A stretch of 35,826 nucleotides of DNA, from assembly GCA_003246365.1 (NCBI GenBank), contig QKAN01000111.1:1-35826 (forward strand), given 5' to 3'. Shown here piece by piece: positions 16,137 to 24,759 of the stretch. The notes beneath the pieces were generated by a model. The model had not been told where the DNA came from and made no database searches. It worked only from the letters and a program-made list of their open reading frames with translations. Both the position numbers and the translations under genes were made by a program. Source of the DNA: Clostridia bacterium (GTDB lineage Bacteria > Bacillota > Clostridia > Christensenellales > CAG-138). Numbering within the stretch: position 1 is the stretch's first letter; every line of letters begins with the position of its first letter.

Positions 16137-18007
16137 TTGCACAAGGAACCATCGTCGGACATCGTTACCGCATCGTAGACTTAATCGGCACAGGCGGCAT
16201 GGCGCATGTCTATCGCGCAGTCAATTTAAGTTCGCGTAAAGTTGTTGCCATCAAAGTATTAAAAGATGAGTACCGTAACGACGCGGAATTTTTGCGCCGA
16301 TTCGAACGCGAAGCGCGCGCGGTATTGCACCTCTCCCATGAAAACATCGTACGCGCATTTGACGTTGGCGAAACCGATGGCCTTCCTTACATCGTGCTGG
16401 AGTTTGTTGACGGACGAACACTAAAAGAAATCCTCGATGAAAACGGCCCGATGCCTGCGCGCATCGCCGTTGCGCTCGTCGTGCAGGTGCTCGATGCGCT
16501 CGGCGCGGCGCACGCCGCCGGCATCATTCACCGCGATGTCAAACCGCAAAACGTCATTGTTATGCAGAGTGGCAAAGTGAAGCTCATGGATTTCGGCATT
16601 GCACGCGAGGTAGACGCAAATACCGTAACCTTTGCTGGATCAACGGTGCTTGGTTCGGTTCATTATCTTTCTCCGGAACAGGCAAAAGGATTGCCCGTCA
16701 CAGAGGGAAGCGATCTGTACTCCACCGGTATCATGCTATACGAAATGCTGACCGGGCATGTGCCGTTCGACGGAGACACATCCGTTGCAATCGCGCTAAA
16801 ACAGATCAGTGACATCCCAACCCCGCCGATTGAAGTGAGCAATAAAGTGTCCCCCGCGCTCAACGACATTATCCTCCGTTCGCTGAATAAGGACCCGAAC
16901 AGGCGATATTTCACCGCGGATGAAATGAGCGCGCATTTGCGCCGCGCTCTAAAAGAACCGACCGGTGAATTCGCACGGTTTATTCCATCTGCAAAAACAC
17001 AGCAACAAAAGAAGCCGGTCCGAAAAAAACGCGCACATGGCGCATTAAAGATCGGGCTTGTTGTAGCCGCACTGATTGCCGTGCTGGTCGGTATATTTAT
17101 CGTTTTAAGAAACGTATATCAAACAGAGTCCGATGCATTTGAAGTGGTGCCGACAATCGTCGATCAGTCCGTTGATGAAGCGAAGCAAAAAGCTGAGAAC
17201 TTTGGTTTTACGTTTGAAATTCAAGATTATGAAAACAGCGACACGGTTGCCAGTGGGGATATCATTTTGCAAACGCCGGAAGGCGGTTTGAAGGCAAAAC
17301 GCGGAACCGTTATCTACGGAATCGTGAGCCTCGGGCCTGCCGCTCCGCTCGTTCCGGATTTGATCGGTCTTTCTCCGGACGAGGCGCGTCACGAATTAGA
17401 GGAAAGCGGACTCGTTCTCGGCAATGTAACGTACCGCGTTTCGGAAGTAGCCATCGGCTATGTTTGCGAACAGTCCATTGCCCCTGACACAGAAACAACG
17501 AACGGGCAAGTGATAGATATCGTAATCAGCGCGTCTTCCGAAACGACGTTTGACATGCCTTATGCGATGGATCTGCCGCTCAATCTCACGCTCGATCAGT
17601 TGCGAGTTGCTTCGTTTAACAACATCTTTGTGCGATATGCAGAGTCCAACATCGTAGAAGACGGCGTAGTCTATTTGCAGGATCCTCTACCCGGCACGCA
17701 AGTGTTACCTGAAACGGCAGTCACGTTGACCGTATGCGGCAAACCTGTTTACGATTACGAAGCGGATATCGCTTTTAATTTGGACGTTGAAAACAGCGGC
17801 ACAAAAGTATTCGCCGTGTTGCAGGAAACCTACAACGGTTTGTCCTATTATCGAATTCTCTACGAAGCAACGCTGGAGAAGGGTGAGAAAGTACCGATTT
17901 CCTTTACCGCAACGTCGGATGTAGAGGGTACGCGCGAAATTATGCTGTTCAGCGATGGTGCGCAGGTAAAGCAGCAGGATTACACCTTTACTTCGAAGGG
18001 ATCCTGA
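16133..18007 (+). CDS. prkC: PASTA-domain eukaryotic-like Ser/Thr kinase (PrkC/Stk1)
   Basis: This 624-residue membrane kinase senses peptidoglycan fragments or lipid II. The kinase domain (about 12-275) has GTGGMAHVY (19-27), catalytic Lys41, HRDVKPQN (133-140) and DFG (153-155). A basic juxtamembrane stretch precedes one membrane helix (about 306-326). Outside the cell are three PASTA repeats (about 338-402, 405-468 and 473-537). A further beta-rich domain of ~85 residues (541-624) follows and is not itself a PASTA unit. The gene overlaps the phosphatase by 4 bp and rsgA by 1 bp. The kinase motifs look complete, so it should be active. Confidence 0.95.
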   Translation: MIAQGTIVGHRYRIVDLIGTGGMAHVYRAVNLSSRKVVAIKVLKDEYRNDAEFLRRFEREARAVLHLSHENIVRAFDVGETDGLPYIVLEFVDGRTLKEILDENGPMPARIAVALVVQVLDALGAAHAAGIIHRDVKPQNVIVMQSGKVKLMDFGIAREVDANTVTFAGSTVLGSVHYLSPEQAKGLPVTEGSDLYSTGIMLYEMLTGHVPFDGDTSVAIALKQISDIPTPPIEVSNKVSPALNDIILRSLNKDPNRRYFTADEMSAHLRRALKEPTGEFARFIPSAKTQQQKKPVRKKRAHGALKIGLVVAALIAVLVGIFIVLRNVYQTESDAFEVVPTIVDQSVDEAKQKAENFGFTFEIQDYENSDTVASGDIILQTPEGGLKAKRGTVIYGIVSLGPAAPLVPDLIGLSPDEARHELEESGLVLGNVTYRVSEVAIGYVCEQSIAPDTETTNGQVIDIVISASSETTFDMPYAMDLPLNLTLDQLRVASFNNIFVRYAESNIVEDGVVYLQDPLPGTQVLPETAVTLTVCGKPVYDYEADIAFNLDVENSGTKVFAVLQETYNGLSYYRILYEATLEKGEKVPISFTATSDVEGTREIMLFSDGAQVKQQDYTFTSKGS

Positions 18008-18885
18008 TGCGTATGCACGGAAGAATTATTAGAGGGATTGCCGGATTTTACGATGTTTTGCTGGATAACGGAGACACTTTAACATGCAAAGCAAGAGGAC
18101 GTTTTCGAAACGAGGGCGTAACGCCGCTGGTCGGTGATCTTGTTGAGGTCTCTGTCCCTGAAACCGGTTATGCTTCGCTCGATGATATTTTGCCCCGCAG
18201 CAATGCGCTGCTTCGTCCTCCAGTTGCAAACATCGATTTGTTGGTTATTGTTCTATCTGCCAGCGTACCAAAGCCCGACTGGCTGCTTGCGGACAAATTG
18301 CTGATTCAGGCTCATACGCTCGGAATTGAGCAGCTAATAGTATTAAACAAGATCGATTCCGCAAAGCAGGAAATCAGCGATCAGTTTCATGCGGATTACA
18401 CATCTTATCGGACGCTGCTTGCGTCTTCCCGTACCGGAGCCGGGTTGGATGATTTGAAGCAGGCTTTGACCGGACGCATATCCTGTTTCGCGGGACAATC
18501 CGCCGTCGGAAAGTCCTCTTTGCTCAATGCGTTATTCCCCGAACTCGACCTTGCAACAGGCGAACTCGCAAAAAAAACGGCGCGCGGCAAACACACAACA
18601 CGACAGGCCCAACTTTGGCCTTATCTGGGAGGCGCCGTGTTGGACACGCCCGGATTTTCGCTTTTTGAACTAAGTGAACTCGATCAGGACGCGTTAAACG
18701 GGTGTTGGCCGGAGTTTCAGGGTGCTTATGAGCGTTGTCGTTTTTCGGGATGTCGCCATATTGCCGAGCCGGATTGCGCGGTGAAAGACCTTATAAAAGA
18801 TGGAAAACTGACGAATACGCGCTATTCGCGCTATATAGAAATTCAAGCTGAAATTGATCAAATCAAAAAGCATCGTTATGATTGA
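18007..18885 (+). CDS. rsgA: Ribosome small-subunit-dependent GTPase A
   Basis: This 292-residue circularly permuted GTPase matures the 30S subunit. It has an N-terminal OB fold (1-~70), then G4 LNKID before the P-loop SAVGKSS (the permuted order typical of RsgA) and DTPGFS. The C-terminal zinc site is CRFSGCRHIAEPDC. The start ATG shares a base with the kinase stop (TGATG). An alternative ATG lies at 18013. It is followed by rpe after 47 bp. Confidence 0.95.
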   Translation: MRMHGRIIRGIAGFYDVLLDNGDTLTCKARGRFRNEGVTPLVGDLVEVSVPETGYASLDDILPRSNALLRPPVANIDLLVIVLSASVPKPDWLLADKLLIQAHTLGIEQLIVLNKIDSAKQEISDQFHADYTSYRTLLASSRTGAGLDDLKQALTGRISCFAGQSAVGKSSLLNALFPELDLATGELAKKTARGKHTTRQAQLWPYLGGAVLDTPGFSLFELSELDQDALNGCWPEFQGAYERCRFSGCRHIAEPDCAVKDLIKDGKLTNTRYSRYIEIQAEIDQIKKHRYD

Positions 18886-18932
18886 GGTTTGCCATTTCAG
18901 CAGGATTGATACAAAACAAGGAGAGAGAATTT

Positions 18933-19583
18933 ATGGTTAAAATTGCGCCATCTATACTCGCGGCAGATTTCGGCAACCTTGGCCGCGATGTCGGTGCGCT
19001 CGCTGACTGGGGTGCCGATTGGTTGCACTTCGACGTTATGGACGGGCACTTTGTTCCGAATCTTTCGTTTGGCCCCCCGATTTGCTCCGCAATTCGTCCG
19101 CAAACAAAGCTTCCGATCGACGTTCATCTTATGGTTGAAGAACCGTCTCGCTTTGTCCCCTGGTTCCTAAAAGCCGGTGCAGATATCATCACAATCCATG
19201 TCGAAGCAGAAAAGCACTTGCACCGCGGATTGCAGCAAATTCGCGAAGGCGGATGTAAGGCCGGTGTCGTACTAAATCCCGGAACGCCTGTAGTCGCGGC
19301 CAAAGAAGTTTTGCCTTATTGTGATCTTGTGCTTATTATGTCGGTAAACCCCGGTTATGGCGGACAGAAATTTATTCCTGAATCGTTGGAAAAAATCGCA
19401 GAATTGAGACGCATGATAGACGAACGCGGTCTAGCGACCGATATCGAAGTTGACGGCGGAATTAATCCGGAAACTGCAAAACTATGTCTTGACGCGGGCG
19501 CAACCGTCCTCGTCGCAGGTAGCGCTGTTTTTCAGGCGAACGATCCGAAAGATATGATTCGACAACTTCGTTGCGGCAGATAA
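18933..19583 (+). CDS. rpe: Ribulose-phosphate 3-epimerase
   Basis: This 216-residue TIM barrel interconverts ribulose-5-phosphate and xylulose-5-phosphate. Motifs are KIAPSILAADFGNLG, HFDVMDGHFVPNLSFG, DVHLMVEEP, MSVNPGYGGQKF and EVDGGIN, which carry the metal and phosphate ligands. The frame is open from 18882, but AAGGAGAG before the ATG at 18933 fixes the start. It closes the def-to-rpe operon. The thiN gene that often follows in Bacillota is absent. Confidence 0.96.
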   Translation: MVKIAPSILAADFGNLGRDVGALADWGADWLHFDVMDGHFVPNLSFGPPICSAIRPQTKLPIDVHLMVEEPSRFVPWFLKAGADIITIHVEAEKHLHRGLQQIREGGCKAGVVLNPGTPVVAAKEVLPYCDLVLIMSVNPGYGGQKFIPESLEKIAELRRMIDERGLATDIEVDGGINPETAKLCLDAGATVLVAGSAVFQANDPKDMIRQLRCGR

Positions 19584-19608
19584 GAACAATAAAAGCAACA
19601 CCAATCAT

Positions 19609-19636
19609 AAAAAAAGAGCCGTTTGGCTCTTTTTTA
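19609..19636. terminator. Intrinsic terminator after rpe
   Basis: AAAAAAGAGCC-GTTT-GGCTCTTTTTT is a perfect stem with A and T flanks. It terminates the rpe operon and also reads as a terminator for the convergent DUF4364 gene, whose stop it overlaps. Confidence 0.92.
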
Positions 19637-20167
19637 TTCTTCGCTTTTGAGTAATGTCGTCAGCAGATTTGCATATAACGTCTCGGAATCTTTTTCCCAA
19701 TTTGCACGCATTCGCTGCGCCATATCCCGCGTAGCAACGCGCAGTGTGAGTTCCATCACCGCAGCATTATTTTCCAGCGCGCGCAAATGCACCAAATATC
19801 CGCCGGATGGCAACTCTTCCATCTCCGATACAATCTGCGTTTGAAGAAGCATCTCTTCCCTGTGCTCGCGTGCATATCGCTCTAATCGTTCTCTTAATGA
19901 AACGGGCAGGCTCTCGACAAACTGATCCAACGCATCTGCTCCGCGTACCGACAAACGATATGCCTGACCGAACGCCTTTGGAAGCGCGGCAATAAACGCA
20001 TCCTCCTCGAGTTCATGCATGCAGCTTTGGTAATCAAAAAAGCTCATCACGTCGTTATCCACCATGACACGGTAAAGCTGATCGCGCGTAATATCAACCT
20101 TCGTCGCACGAAGGTAATATAGAATTGTGAGTTTGCTTTTGGTAACTCCCTGCGCAAAGATCGGCAT
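19634..20167 (-). CDS. DUF4364 family protein
   Basis: This 177-residue protein is recognised by family features. The N-terminal winged-helix-like region reads FAQGVTKSKLTILYYLRAT and DITRDQLYRVMVDNDVMSFFDYQSCMHEL, and GGYLVHLRALEN comes later. DUF4364 proteins are common in Clostridia and have no proven function; the N-terminus suggests DNA binding. The chosen ATG at 20167 has GGAGG seven bases upstream, in preference to a TTG two codons earlier. It lies 28 bp downstream of the C_GCAxxG_C_C gene on the same strand, so the two are probably cotranscribed. Confidence 0.8.
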   Translation of the reverse strand: MPIFAQGVTKSKLTILYYLRATKVDITRDQLYRVMVDNDVMSFFDYQSCMHELEEDAFIAALPKAFGQAYRLSVRGADALDQFVESLPVSLRERLERYAREHREEMLLQTQIVSEMEELPSGGYLVHLRALENNAAVMELTLRVATRDMAQRMRANWEKDSETLYANLLTTLLKSEE

Positions 20168-20195
20168 GAGCAACCTCCTGTCATTTCGCGCGTCT

Positions 20196-20660
20196 TTACT
20201 TTTCGTTTATCTGGTTGATCCGCTCTGCAATAATGCGTGCCGCATCCTCGACATAGCAGCCGCATGGGCGCCGCTCATAATATGCGGCAGTTCTTTCTTC
20301 CGGTTCCCCTCCGGGTGTTGTTTCTGTATCCTGCAGTAATTCCCTGCAAATAATCGAATGGTTTTTCTCACGAAAAGAATCCGCAAGATTGCGAACACGT
20401 GCGTAGACTTCGCTTTTTTCTTCTTTCGCTTTCGGATCCGAATATCCTTCCAGTAAGCCTTCAATCATTAACATTGCGCTTACAGCGCCGCATACTTCGC
20501 GCATGCGTCCCATTCCGCCGCCAAATGTAGAAGCTAGTCGTGCAGCTTGTTCGATTGAGAATCCGGTTTCCTCACAAAATGCCAATAATACAGATTGTGC
20601 GCAGTTATATCCTTCTTCAAAATAGCTCTTCGCCAATGCGCTCTTTTCAATTGGTTCCAT
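20196..20660 (-). CDS. C_GCAxxG_C_C family redox/cysteine-rich protein
   Basis: This is a protein of about 154 residues with the conserved cysteine pattern of the C_GCAxxG_C_C family: EGYNCAQSVLLAF, FGGGMGRMREVCGAVSAML, SIICRELL and RPCGCYVEDAARII. Members are widespread in anaerobes, are thought to bind metal or act in redox chemistry, and have no settled function. Two ATGs are possible. The one at 20660 has GGAGAG at a good distance and is preferred to 20675, which lies only about 10 bases from the predicted transcript start. It is followed by the DUF4364 gene. Confidence 0.82.
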   Translation of the reverse strand: MEPIEKSALAKSYFEEGYNCAQSVLLAFCEETGFSIEQAARLASTFGGGMGRMREVCGAVSAMLMIEGLLEGYSDPKAKEEKSEVYARVRNLADSFREKNHSIICRELLQDTETTPGGEPEERTAAYYERRPCGCYVEDAARIIAERINQINEK

Positions 20661-20692
20661 TAAACTACTCTCCATGTGTTTTTGCCTGAAAG

Positions 20693-20722
20693 ATCATATC
20701 ACATTTCTTGTACGCGTGTCCA
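20693..20722 (-). promoter_or_regulatory. Candidate sigma-A promoter for the C_GCAxxG_C_C / DUF4364 pair
   Basis: On the - strand, TGGACA (20722-20717) and TATGAT (20698-20693) lie 18 bp apart, each five of six to consensus. The predicted start of transcription is ~26 bp before the ATG at 20660. Confidence 0.55.
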
Positions 20723-20747
20723 ACCAATACCCGCTTTTACGCGGTAA

Positions 20748-20795
20748 TAAAAAACGCCGCGGCGTTTCCATTTCAGGAATCGCCGTGGCGTTATT
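20748..20795 (-). terminator. Intrinsic terminator after the multidomain lipoprotein gene
   Basis: On the - strand, AACGCCACGGCG pairs with CGCCGCGGCGTT (one wobble) around a 16-base loop and is followed by a T-rich run. It begins 17 bp after the lipoprotein stop. Confidence 0.8.
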
Positions 20796-20809
20796 GGTTC
20801 CGTCAGTTT

Positions 20810-22087
20810 TTAGAGAATATTAAATGAAAGAACCATTTGCTCCACATAAGGGAACATTTCATCCAGAACATCTTGCGTAGCCGTAAATGTTATTACGTAT
20901 AGATCGCTGCCCTTGATTGCCAAAAAGTCCATCGTGTATACGTCATAGCCATCGCTCGTCCAGCTATATTCGAAAATCGACATTTCGATCCCATTGATTA
21001 CACTGTTCGTCTGGTCGACGTATACATAGTTTTCGTTGCCTTCTTCTTCGGTTTCGGCGATCCAAGCCTCCGTTAAAGTATCGAGCGTGTATCCGGTAAC
21101 AACGCCCTTATTGGCATATACGATAACAGTGTTGAAATAATTATCTTCTTCAATCGTGTATTCCGGCGGATAGAAAAACGCAAGTTCATTTTCTTTCACT
21201 TCCTGCAGGTTCCAGCTCGTCGGATATAATATTGAGAAGCCACCTTCAGTCTGCGAATACAGCGTGTATTCGGAATTGGATGCTACTGTGTCTTGACCAA
21301 TCACGGCTACGTTAAAATCTACCGCAGCCGAAGGTTCCGTCGCATCGGCAAGATAAAGCTCAACGCGATATTGCCCCTCGGGTGCAATAGTAGTTATCTG
21401 CAAAGTACCGAAGATGTAAATATCTGTTTCTCCCTGCGGGTCAAAACTGTAGCTTTCAATGACATTGCCGTTCGTATCATACCAAACATAATAAATGACC
21501 GTATCTGGCTGCGCGTTACGCAAAATTGCCGTAACATACCATGTGCCCGCTGATCCAACCGTATCGATGGAGTCAACAGGATACCCGTTTTCGTCCATAT
21601 AGGAAGTCATGTGAGCTTCTTCCAGATAGGCTTCACTAACAACTTCTGTCGTTTTTGCTGCGCCTGCAACAACGACAAATTTTACAGTCGCATCAGGGTC
21701 TTCCCTGTCGTCAATAAAATATTGAACCTGATAATCGCCTAACGGCAATTCCGAAGTAGGATAAAGATCTGAATAAATATATCTGCTTGATATCGTCCCG
21801 CTGTCCAAAGACACTTCATCGATTAGTTGGTTTCCGGTTACATACGTCCAAACAACGCGTATTTGCGTATGATCCGGTGCGTTTTGCACCTTAGCGGACG
21901 TATAGATTACGCTTGCGTCAGACGGAAATGATACTACCTCTTCTCCAGGCATGCCGTCCGCATCGATGCTGGTGGTCATAATCGCATCTTCAATCTTCGC
22001 CGTGCTAAAATTAAAACTGCAACCTACGGTAACAAAGACCAGCGCAGCAGCAACGAGTAAAAGAATAAAACGTTTTTGTGTTTTCAT
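20810..22087 (-). CDS. Multidomain lipoprotein: two related beta-domains plus DcrB/PsbP-like domain
   Basis: This is a 425-residue secreted lipoprotein with a signal peptide ending in a lipobox (VTVGC, lipidated Cys23). Two similar ~110-residue domains follow (about 28-140 and 152-262). Each starts with an A-x-MT-S-x-D-x-x-G-x-P pattern and ends with a G-x-Y-x-V-x-x-Y/L-D motif, so they look like an internal duplication. The last ~150 residues (275-425) read GGFSILYPTSWNL and LAIKGSDLYVITFTATQD, resembling the DcrB/PsbP/Mog1 fold. The ATG at 22087 has AAGGAGCAGTT before it; the upstream extension to 22135 has no ribosome site. The protein probably sits on the outer face of the membrane. The function is unknown. 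Confidence 0.8.
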   Translation of the reverse strand: MKTQKRFILLLVAAALVFVTVGCSFNFSTAKIEDAIMTTSIDADGMPGEEVVSFPSDASVIYTSAKVQNAPDHTQIRVVWTYVTGNQLIDEVSLDSGTISSRYIYSDLYPTSELPLGDYQVQYFIDDREDPDATVKFVVVAGAAKTTEVVSEAYLEEAHMTSYMDENGYPVDSIDTVGSAGTWYVTAILRNAQPDTVIYYVWYDTNGNVIESYSFDPQGETDIYIFGTLQITTIAPEGQYRVELYLADATEPSAAVDFNVAVIGQDTVASNSEYTLYSQTEGGFSILYPTSWNLQEVKENELAFFYPPEYTIEEDNYFNTVIVYANKGVVTGYTLDTLTEAWIAETEEEGNENYVYVDQTNSVINGIEMSIFEYSWTSDGYDVYTMDFLAIKGSDLYVITFTATQDVLDEMFPYVEQMVLSFNIL

Positions 22088-22451
22088 AACTGCTCCTTTC
22101 GTTTGTGCCGTAAAAACACGGCCATCGATTGACAAATTGAAATCAGAACCGTTTCATGACCCAAAAGCTGTTACGTTTCTGTTTCAACACAGTTGTCGGC
22201 CGCGAGGGCAACCATGCATTTCTACTTTCCAGAATCAGCATTTCCTTCTCCAAAATCATCATACCAAATTATTCTATTTTATGCCATATTATTGCCAATA
22301 TTATATATCTTGTTCATTTTTTATTGAAGTAGAAACAACCGGCTATACCCTCAATTTGGTATAGCCGGAAAGTGCTTTGTGATATTTAGTTTATTCATGG
22401 TTCAAGTGCATGATTTCATGCAGTAAATCTTAATATGACAAATGAATTCGA
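22088..22451. other. 364 bp gene-free region: long leader, candidate promoter, hairpin
   Basis: No gene is seen here. On the - strand, TTGGCA (22298-22293) and TAGAAT (22276-22271) with 16 bp between form a candidate promoter for the lipoprotein, implying a leader of about 175 bases. An 11-bp perfect inverted repeat (CCGGCTATACC at 22339-22349 and its complement at 22358-22368) lies 83 bp downstream of the MBL gene and probably ends its transcript, although the following T-run is weak. Confidence 0.5.
22339..22368 (-). terminator. Probable terminator of the PhzF-MBL pair
   Basis: A perfect 11-bp stem (CCGGCTATACC) with an eight-base loop. On the - strand it is followed by TTGTTTCT, a broken U-run, so termination is plausible but not certain. 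Confidence 0.55.
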
Positions 22452-23333
22452 TTAAATACGGCTGCTCCACAGCATGCGTGCATCAACAAATTGAATATCA
22501 AGCAACTCTTTGTCTTTCAACCAGGTTAGATAAGATCGAACTGTACTACCAACTAAAATATACTGTTCAAAATTCATCTGTAATCCGTAGTGTTTGAATA
22601 GTTCTTGTAGCACTTCTTCAAAGCTCGTCGGATTCTTACATATTGCAAGAATTTCATTGGCAATTTCATTTACCTTGTCGATATTCAGCTGAGCGAGCGG
22701 GGCAATATCGTCTGTCGCTTCCGTGTGCGCGGGAACGAATATTTTGCCTTCGATCGTTTTTAGCATCTCTAACGTTTCGAGATATGCCGCAACATCATAA
22801 ACAAATGTTATTTGGTATTTTTCCAGCGTTTCTTTGCTGGCAAGTGCATCCGCAAGAAATACGGTTCCATCATCGCAGCGGAACCCAACCATATCGAAAA
22901 AGTGTCCGGGTAGCGAAATAGTACTTACACCATCCGGCAGCGCCTGTTCCGTCAACGGATCAACGTCGCTTTCCTGTGCTAGTAAAAATTTGTGCCGCAG
23001 CACCTTTGATGGATAGCCCCCGTATAAAAACGAAGTCTCTAAAATCGGGTGCATCGTAAAGTCGCGTTCAATTCCGGGTGCAAAAATATCGCAACCTGTC
23101 TGCGTCTGCAAATATTTGTTACCGCCAATATGATCCGCATTTGAGTGCGTATTTAATATCGCTTTGAGATGCCAGCCGTTGGCGTCCAGTATTTGGCGGA
23201 CTTTTCGTCCCGCTTCCTTATCATTTCCGCTGTCCACCAAATATACGTCCGATTCGCCTGATCGAATCAATCCAATCTTTGCCGGGCTTTGAATATAATA
23301 ACAGCGTTCGCTCACCTGATTCAGTTCGTACAT
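22452..23333 (-). CDS. MBL-fold metallo-hydrolase with HxNxDH metal motif
   Basis: This is a 293-residue metallo-beta-lactamase-fold hydrolase. The metal motif reads THSNADHIGG (62-71), so the usual second His of HxHxDH is Asn65. Other ligands are present: LPGHFFDMVGF, FLADALAS and FVPAHTEATDD. A C-terminal helical extension (about 220-293) ends with LVGSTVRSYLTWLKDKELL, which resembles a winged helix. Substituted motifs of this kind occur in a Bacillota subfamily of unknown substrate. The start at 23333 has GGAGTTAGAT upstream. The PhzF gene ends 64 bp before it on the same strand, so the two are probably cotranscribed. Confidence 0.85.
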   Translation of the reverse strand: MYELNQVSERCYYIQSPAKIGLIRSGESDVYLVDSGNDKEAGRKVRQILDANGWHLKAILNTHSNADHIGGNKYLQTQTGCDIFAPGIERDFTMHPILETSFLYGGYPSKVLRHKFLLAQESDVDPLTEQALPDGVSTISLPGHFFDMVGFRCDDGTVFLADALASKETLEKYQITFVYDVAAYLETLEMLKTIEGKIFVPAHTEATDDIAPLAQLNIDKVNEIANEILAICKNPTSFEEVLQELFKHYGLQMNFEQYILVGSTVRSYLTWLKDKELLDIQFVDARMLWSSRI

Positions 23334-23397
23334 ATCTAACTCCTGTCTAAAAACCGGCGGATAAACCGTCAGTTGGATAATAGGTTTCTCAGCAATA

Positions 23398-24258
23398 CTA
23401 TAGATTGATCGTACCAGTGATTGAAATGACAGCGCTACCGCCAATCAATAATAATCCGTTTTCTGTAATTTTGCTTAGAATTTCGGAAGGACGCCCCATC
23501 GTTTCCCCTTGCACAAAGCGGTTTACGTTCCCCGGCATAACGAAATTCTGTTGGGCAAGATAATATGTTAGTCCAGCGTTAGAAGTCCCAGTTGCCGCTT
23601 CTTCATCAATGCCGACTAGGGGAGCAAAGTTTCTGCAATATGCCGTCGCTTGTAACTCATTTTCGCAATAATACATATGAACACCGGTTACTTGCAGTTC
23701 TTTTGAGATTGTAATAATCTCCTCGCGATTCTGAACCGCGGTATCTAAAGCAACTTTGCTGCAGACCGGTAAAAGAATATCGGCTAATCCCGCAAGAACA
23801 ATACAAGGATTTAGCATTGTTGGCAGTTTGTCTATGTCTAACCCATACGCACGATATAATCGTTCAATTTCTGTTTGATTCAGAAATCGTATCAGTTTTG
23901 CCTGTGGCATTTGCAGCCATACTCGATCCGGCTCAACGGTAACCCTCAATTTCCCCGCAAGCGTCTGTACGTTAAAATCTCCAAGACTGATTCTTTTTTC
24001 ATCTCTTAACACCGAAAAAGCAGATATTGTCGCATGGCCGCAAAGTTCCACTTCCTCAACGGGCGTAAAATATCTTATTTGAAATGAATCGCTGCCTGTT
24101 CGTTTGACAAAAGCCGTTTCCGAGTGTTTAACCTCTGCCGCTATTTTGCGCATAACGTCTTCGTCGGGAAATGATTGCTGCTCATTTAACAGCACGACTC
24201 CCGCCTGATTTCCGCCAAATAGCTGGTTTGTAAATGCATCGACGATAAAAATTTCCAT
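23398..24258 (-). CDS. PhzF family isomerase/epimerase
   Basis: This 286-residue protein has the duplicated diaminopimelate-epimerase-like fold. The first half has FIVDAFTNQLFGGNQAGVV and the catalytic region AAEVKHSETAFV (Glu47). Then come YFTPVEEVELCGHATI, and in the second half DEEAATGTSNAGL. PhzF itself isomerises a phenazine precursor, but most family members, including this one outside any phenazine cluster, have unknown substrates. No ribosome site of good quality is seen before the ATG. It lies directly upstream of the MBL hydrolase. Confidence 0.88.
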   Translation of the reverse strand: MEIFIVDAFTNQLFGGNQAGVVLLNEQQSFPDEDVMRKIAAEVKHSETAFVKRTGSDSFQIRYFTPVEEVELCGHATISAFSVLRDEKRISLGDFNVQTLAGKLRVTVEPDRVWLQMPQAKLIRFLNQTEIERLYRAYGLDIDKLPTMLNPCIVLAGLADILLPVCSKVALDTAVQNREEIITISKELQVTGVHMYYCENELQATAYCRNFAPLVGIDEEAATGTSNAGLTYYLAQQNFVMPGNVNRFVQGETMGRPSEILSKITENGLLLIGGSAVISITGTINL

Positions 24259-24435
24259 TACACACGCGCTTTCATCTAATCTAATTGTTTAAAATCTACA
24301 TTAGTTGATATCTTACCACAACAACACTGTTTTCGAAAGTTCAGAAAACACATCTTTTATTTCATTTGATAAACGATACGCTTTCTGATTCATAATCACC
24401 AATATTCTCACAAATATAGAATAATTTTGCATACA

Positions 24436-24472
24436 AAAACAAAAAAGAACCATCCAATTAGATGGTTCTTTT
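24436..24472 (-). terminator. Terminator after tRNA-Leu
   Basis: On the - strand, AAGAACCATC pairs with GATGGTTCTT around a six-base loop and is followed by a run of T's. It begins four bases after the encoded CCA of the tRNA. Confidence 0.9.
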
Positions 24473-24475
24473 CTT

Positions 24476-24558
24476 TGGTGCGGCAGATGGGACTTGAACC
24501 CATACGCTCGCGCACACGCCCCTCAAACGTGCCTGTCTGCCAATTCCAGCACTGCCGC
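24476..24558 (-). tRNA. tRNA-Leu (anticodon GAG)
   Basis: Read on the - strand, the acceptor GCGGCAG (24558-24552) pairs with CTGCCGC. The D-arm carries GGAATTGGCAGAC. The anticodon stem CACGT/GCGTG holds the loop TTGAGGG, giving anticodon GAG (reads CUC and CUU). A long variable arm (TGCG-CGAG-CGTA) marks a class II tRNA. The T-arm is ATGGG-TTCAAGT-CCCAT. Discriminator A and an encoded CCA close the molecule at 24476. Confidence 0.96.
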
Positions 24559-24568
24559 GCACCATGTC

Positions 24569-24597
24569 ATTATAGCCGTCGAGGTGGTTGTTGTCAA
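24569..24597 (-). promoter_or_regulatory. Perfect consensus sigma-A promoter for tRNA-Leu
   Basis: On the - strand, TTGACA (24597-24592) and TATAAT (24574-24569) are separated by exactly 17 bp. Both hexamers are perfect. Transcription should start about 4 bases before the mature tRNA, leaving almost no 5' leader to trim. Confidence 0.9.
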
Positions 24598-24759
24598 TTC
24601 TTTTTCTTCAAATTTTGAGACTCATTTGATGTGATTTTTTTATAAAAACTTTTGCTGTTTTAATCTTTCTCTTTTCACTAAGGACAACAATTTCGTTTAT
24701 GACATAATTTCTTTATAAAATCAAAACACCACGTTCTTTTTTATCTTGTTTATAAGAGT

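Noticed and set aside
23398-24258. A phenazine biosynthesis locus suggested by the PhzF-type gene.
   Set aside because: No other phz genes are present. PhzF-like proteins are common outside such clusters.
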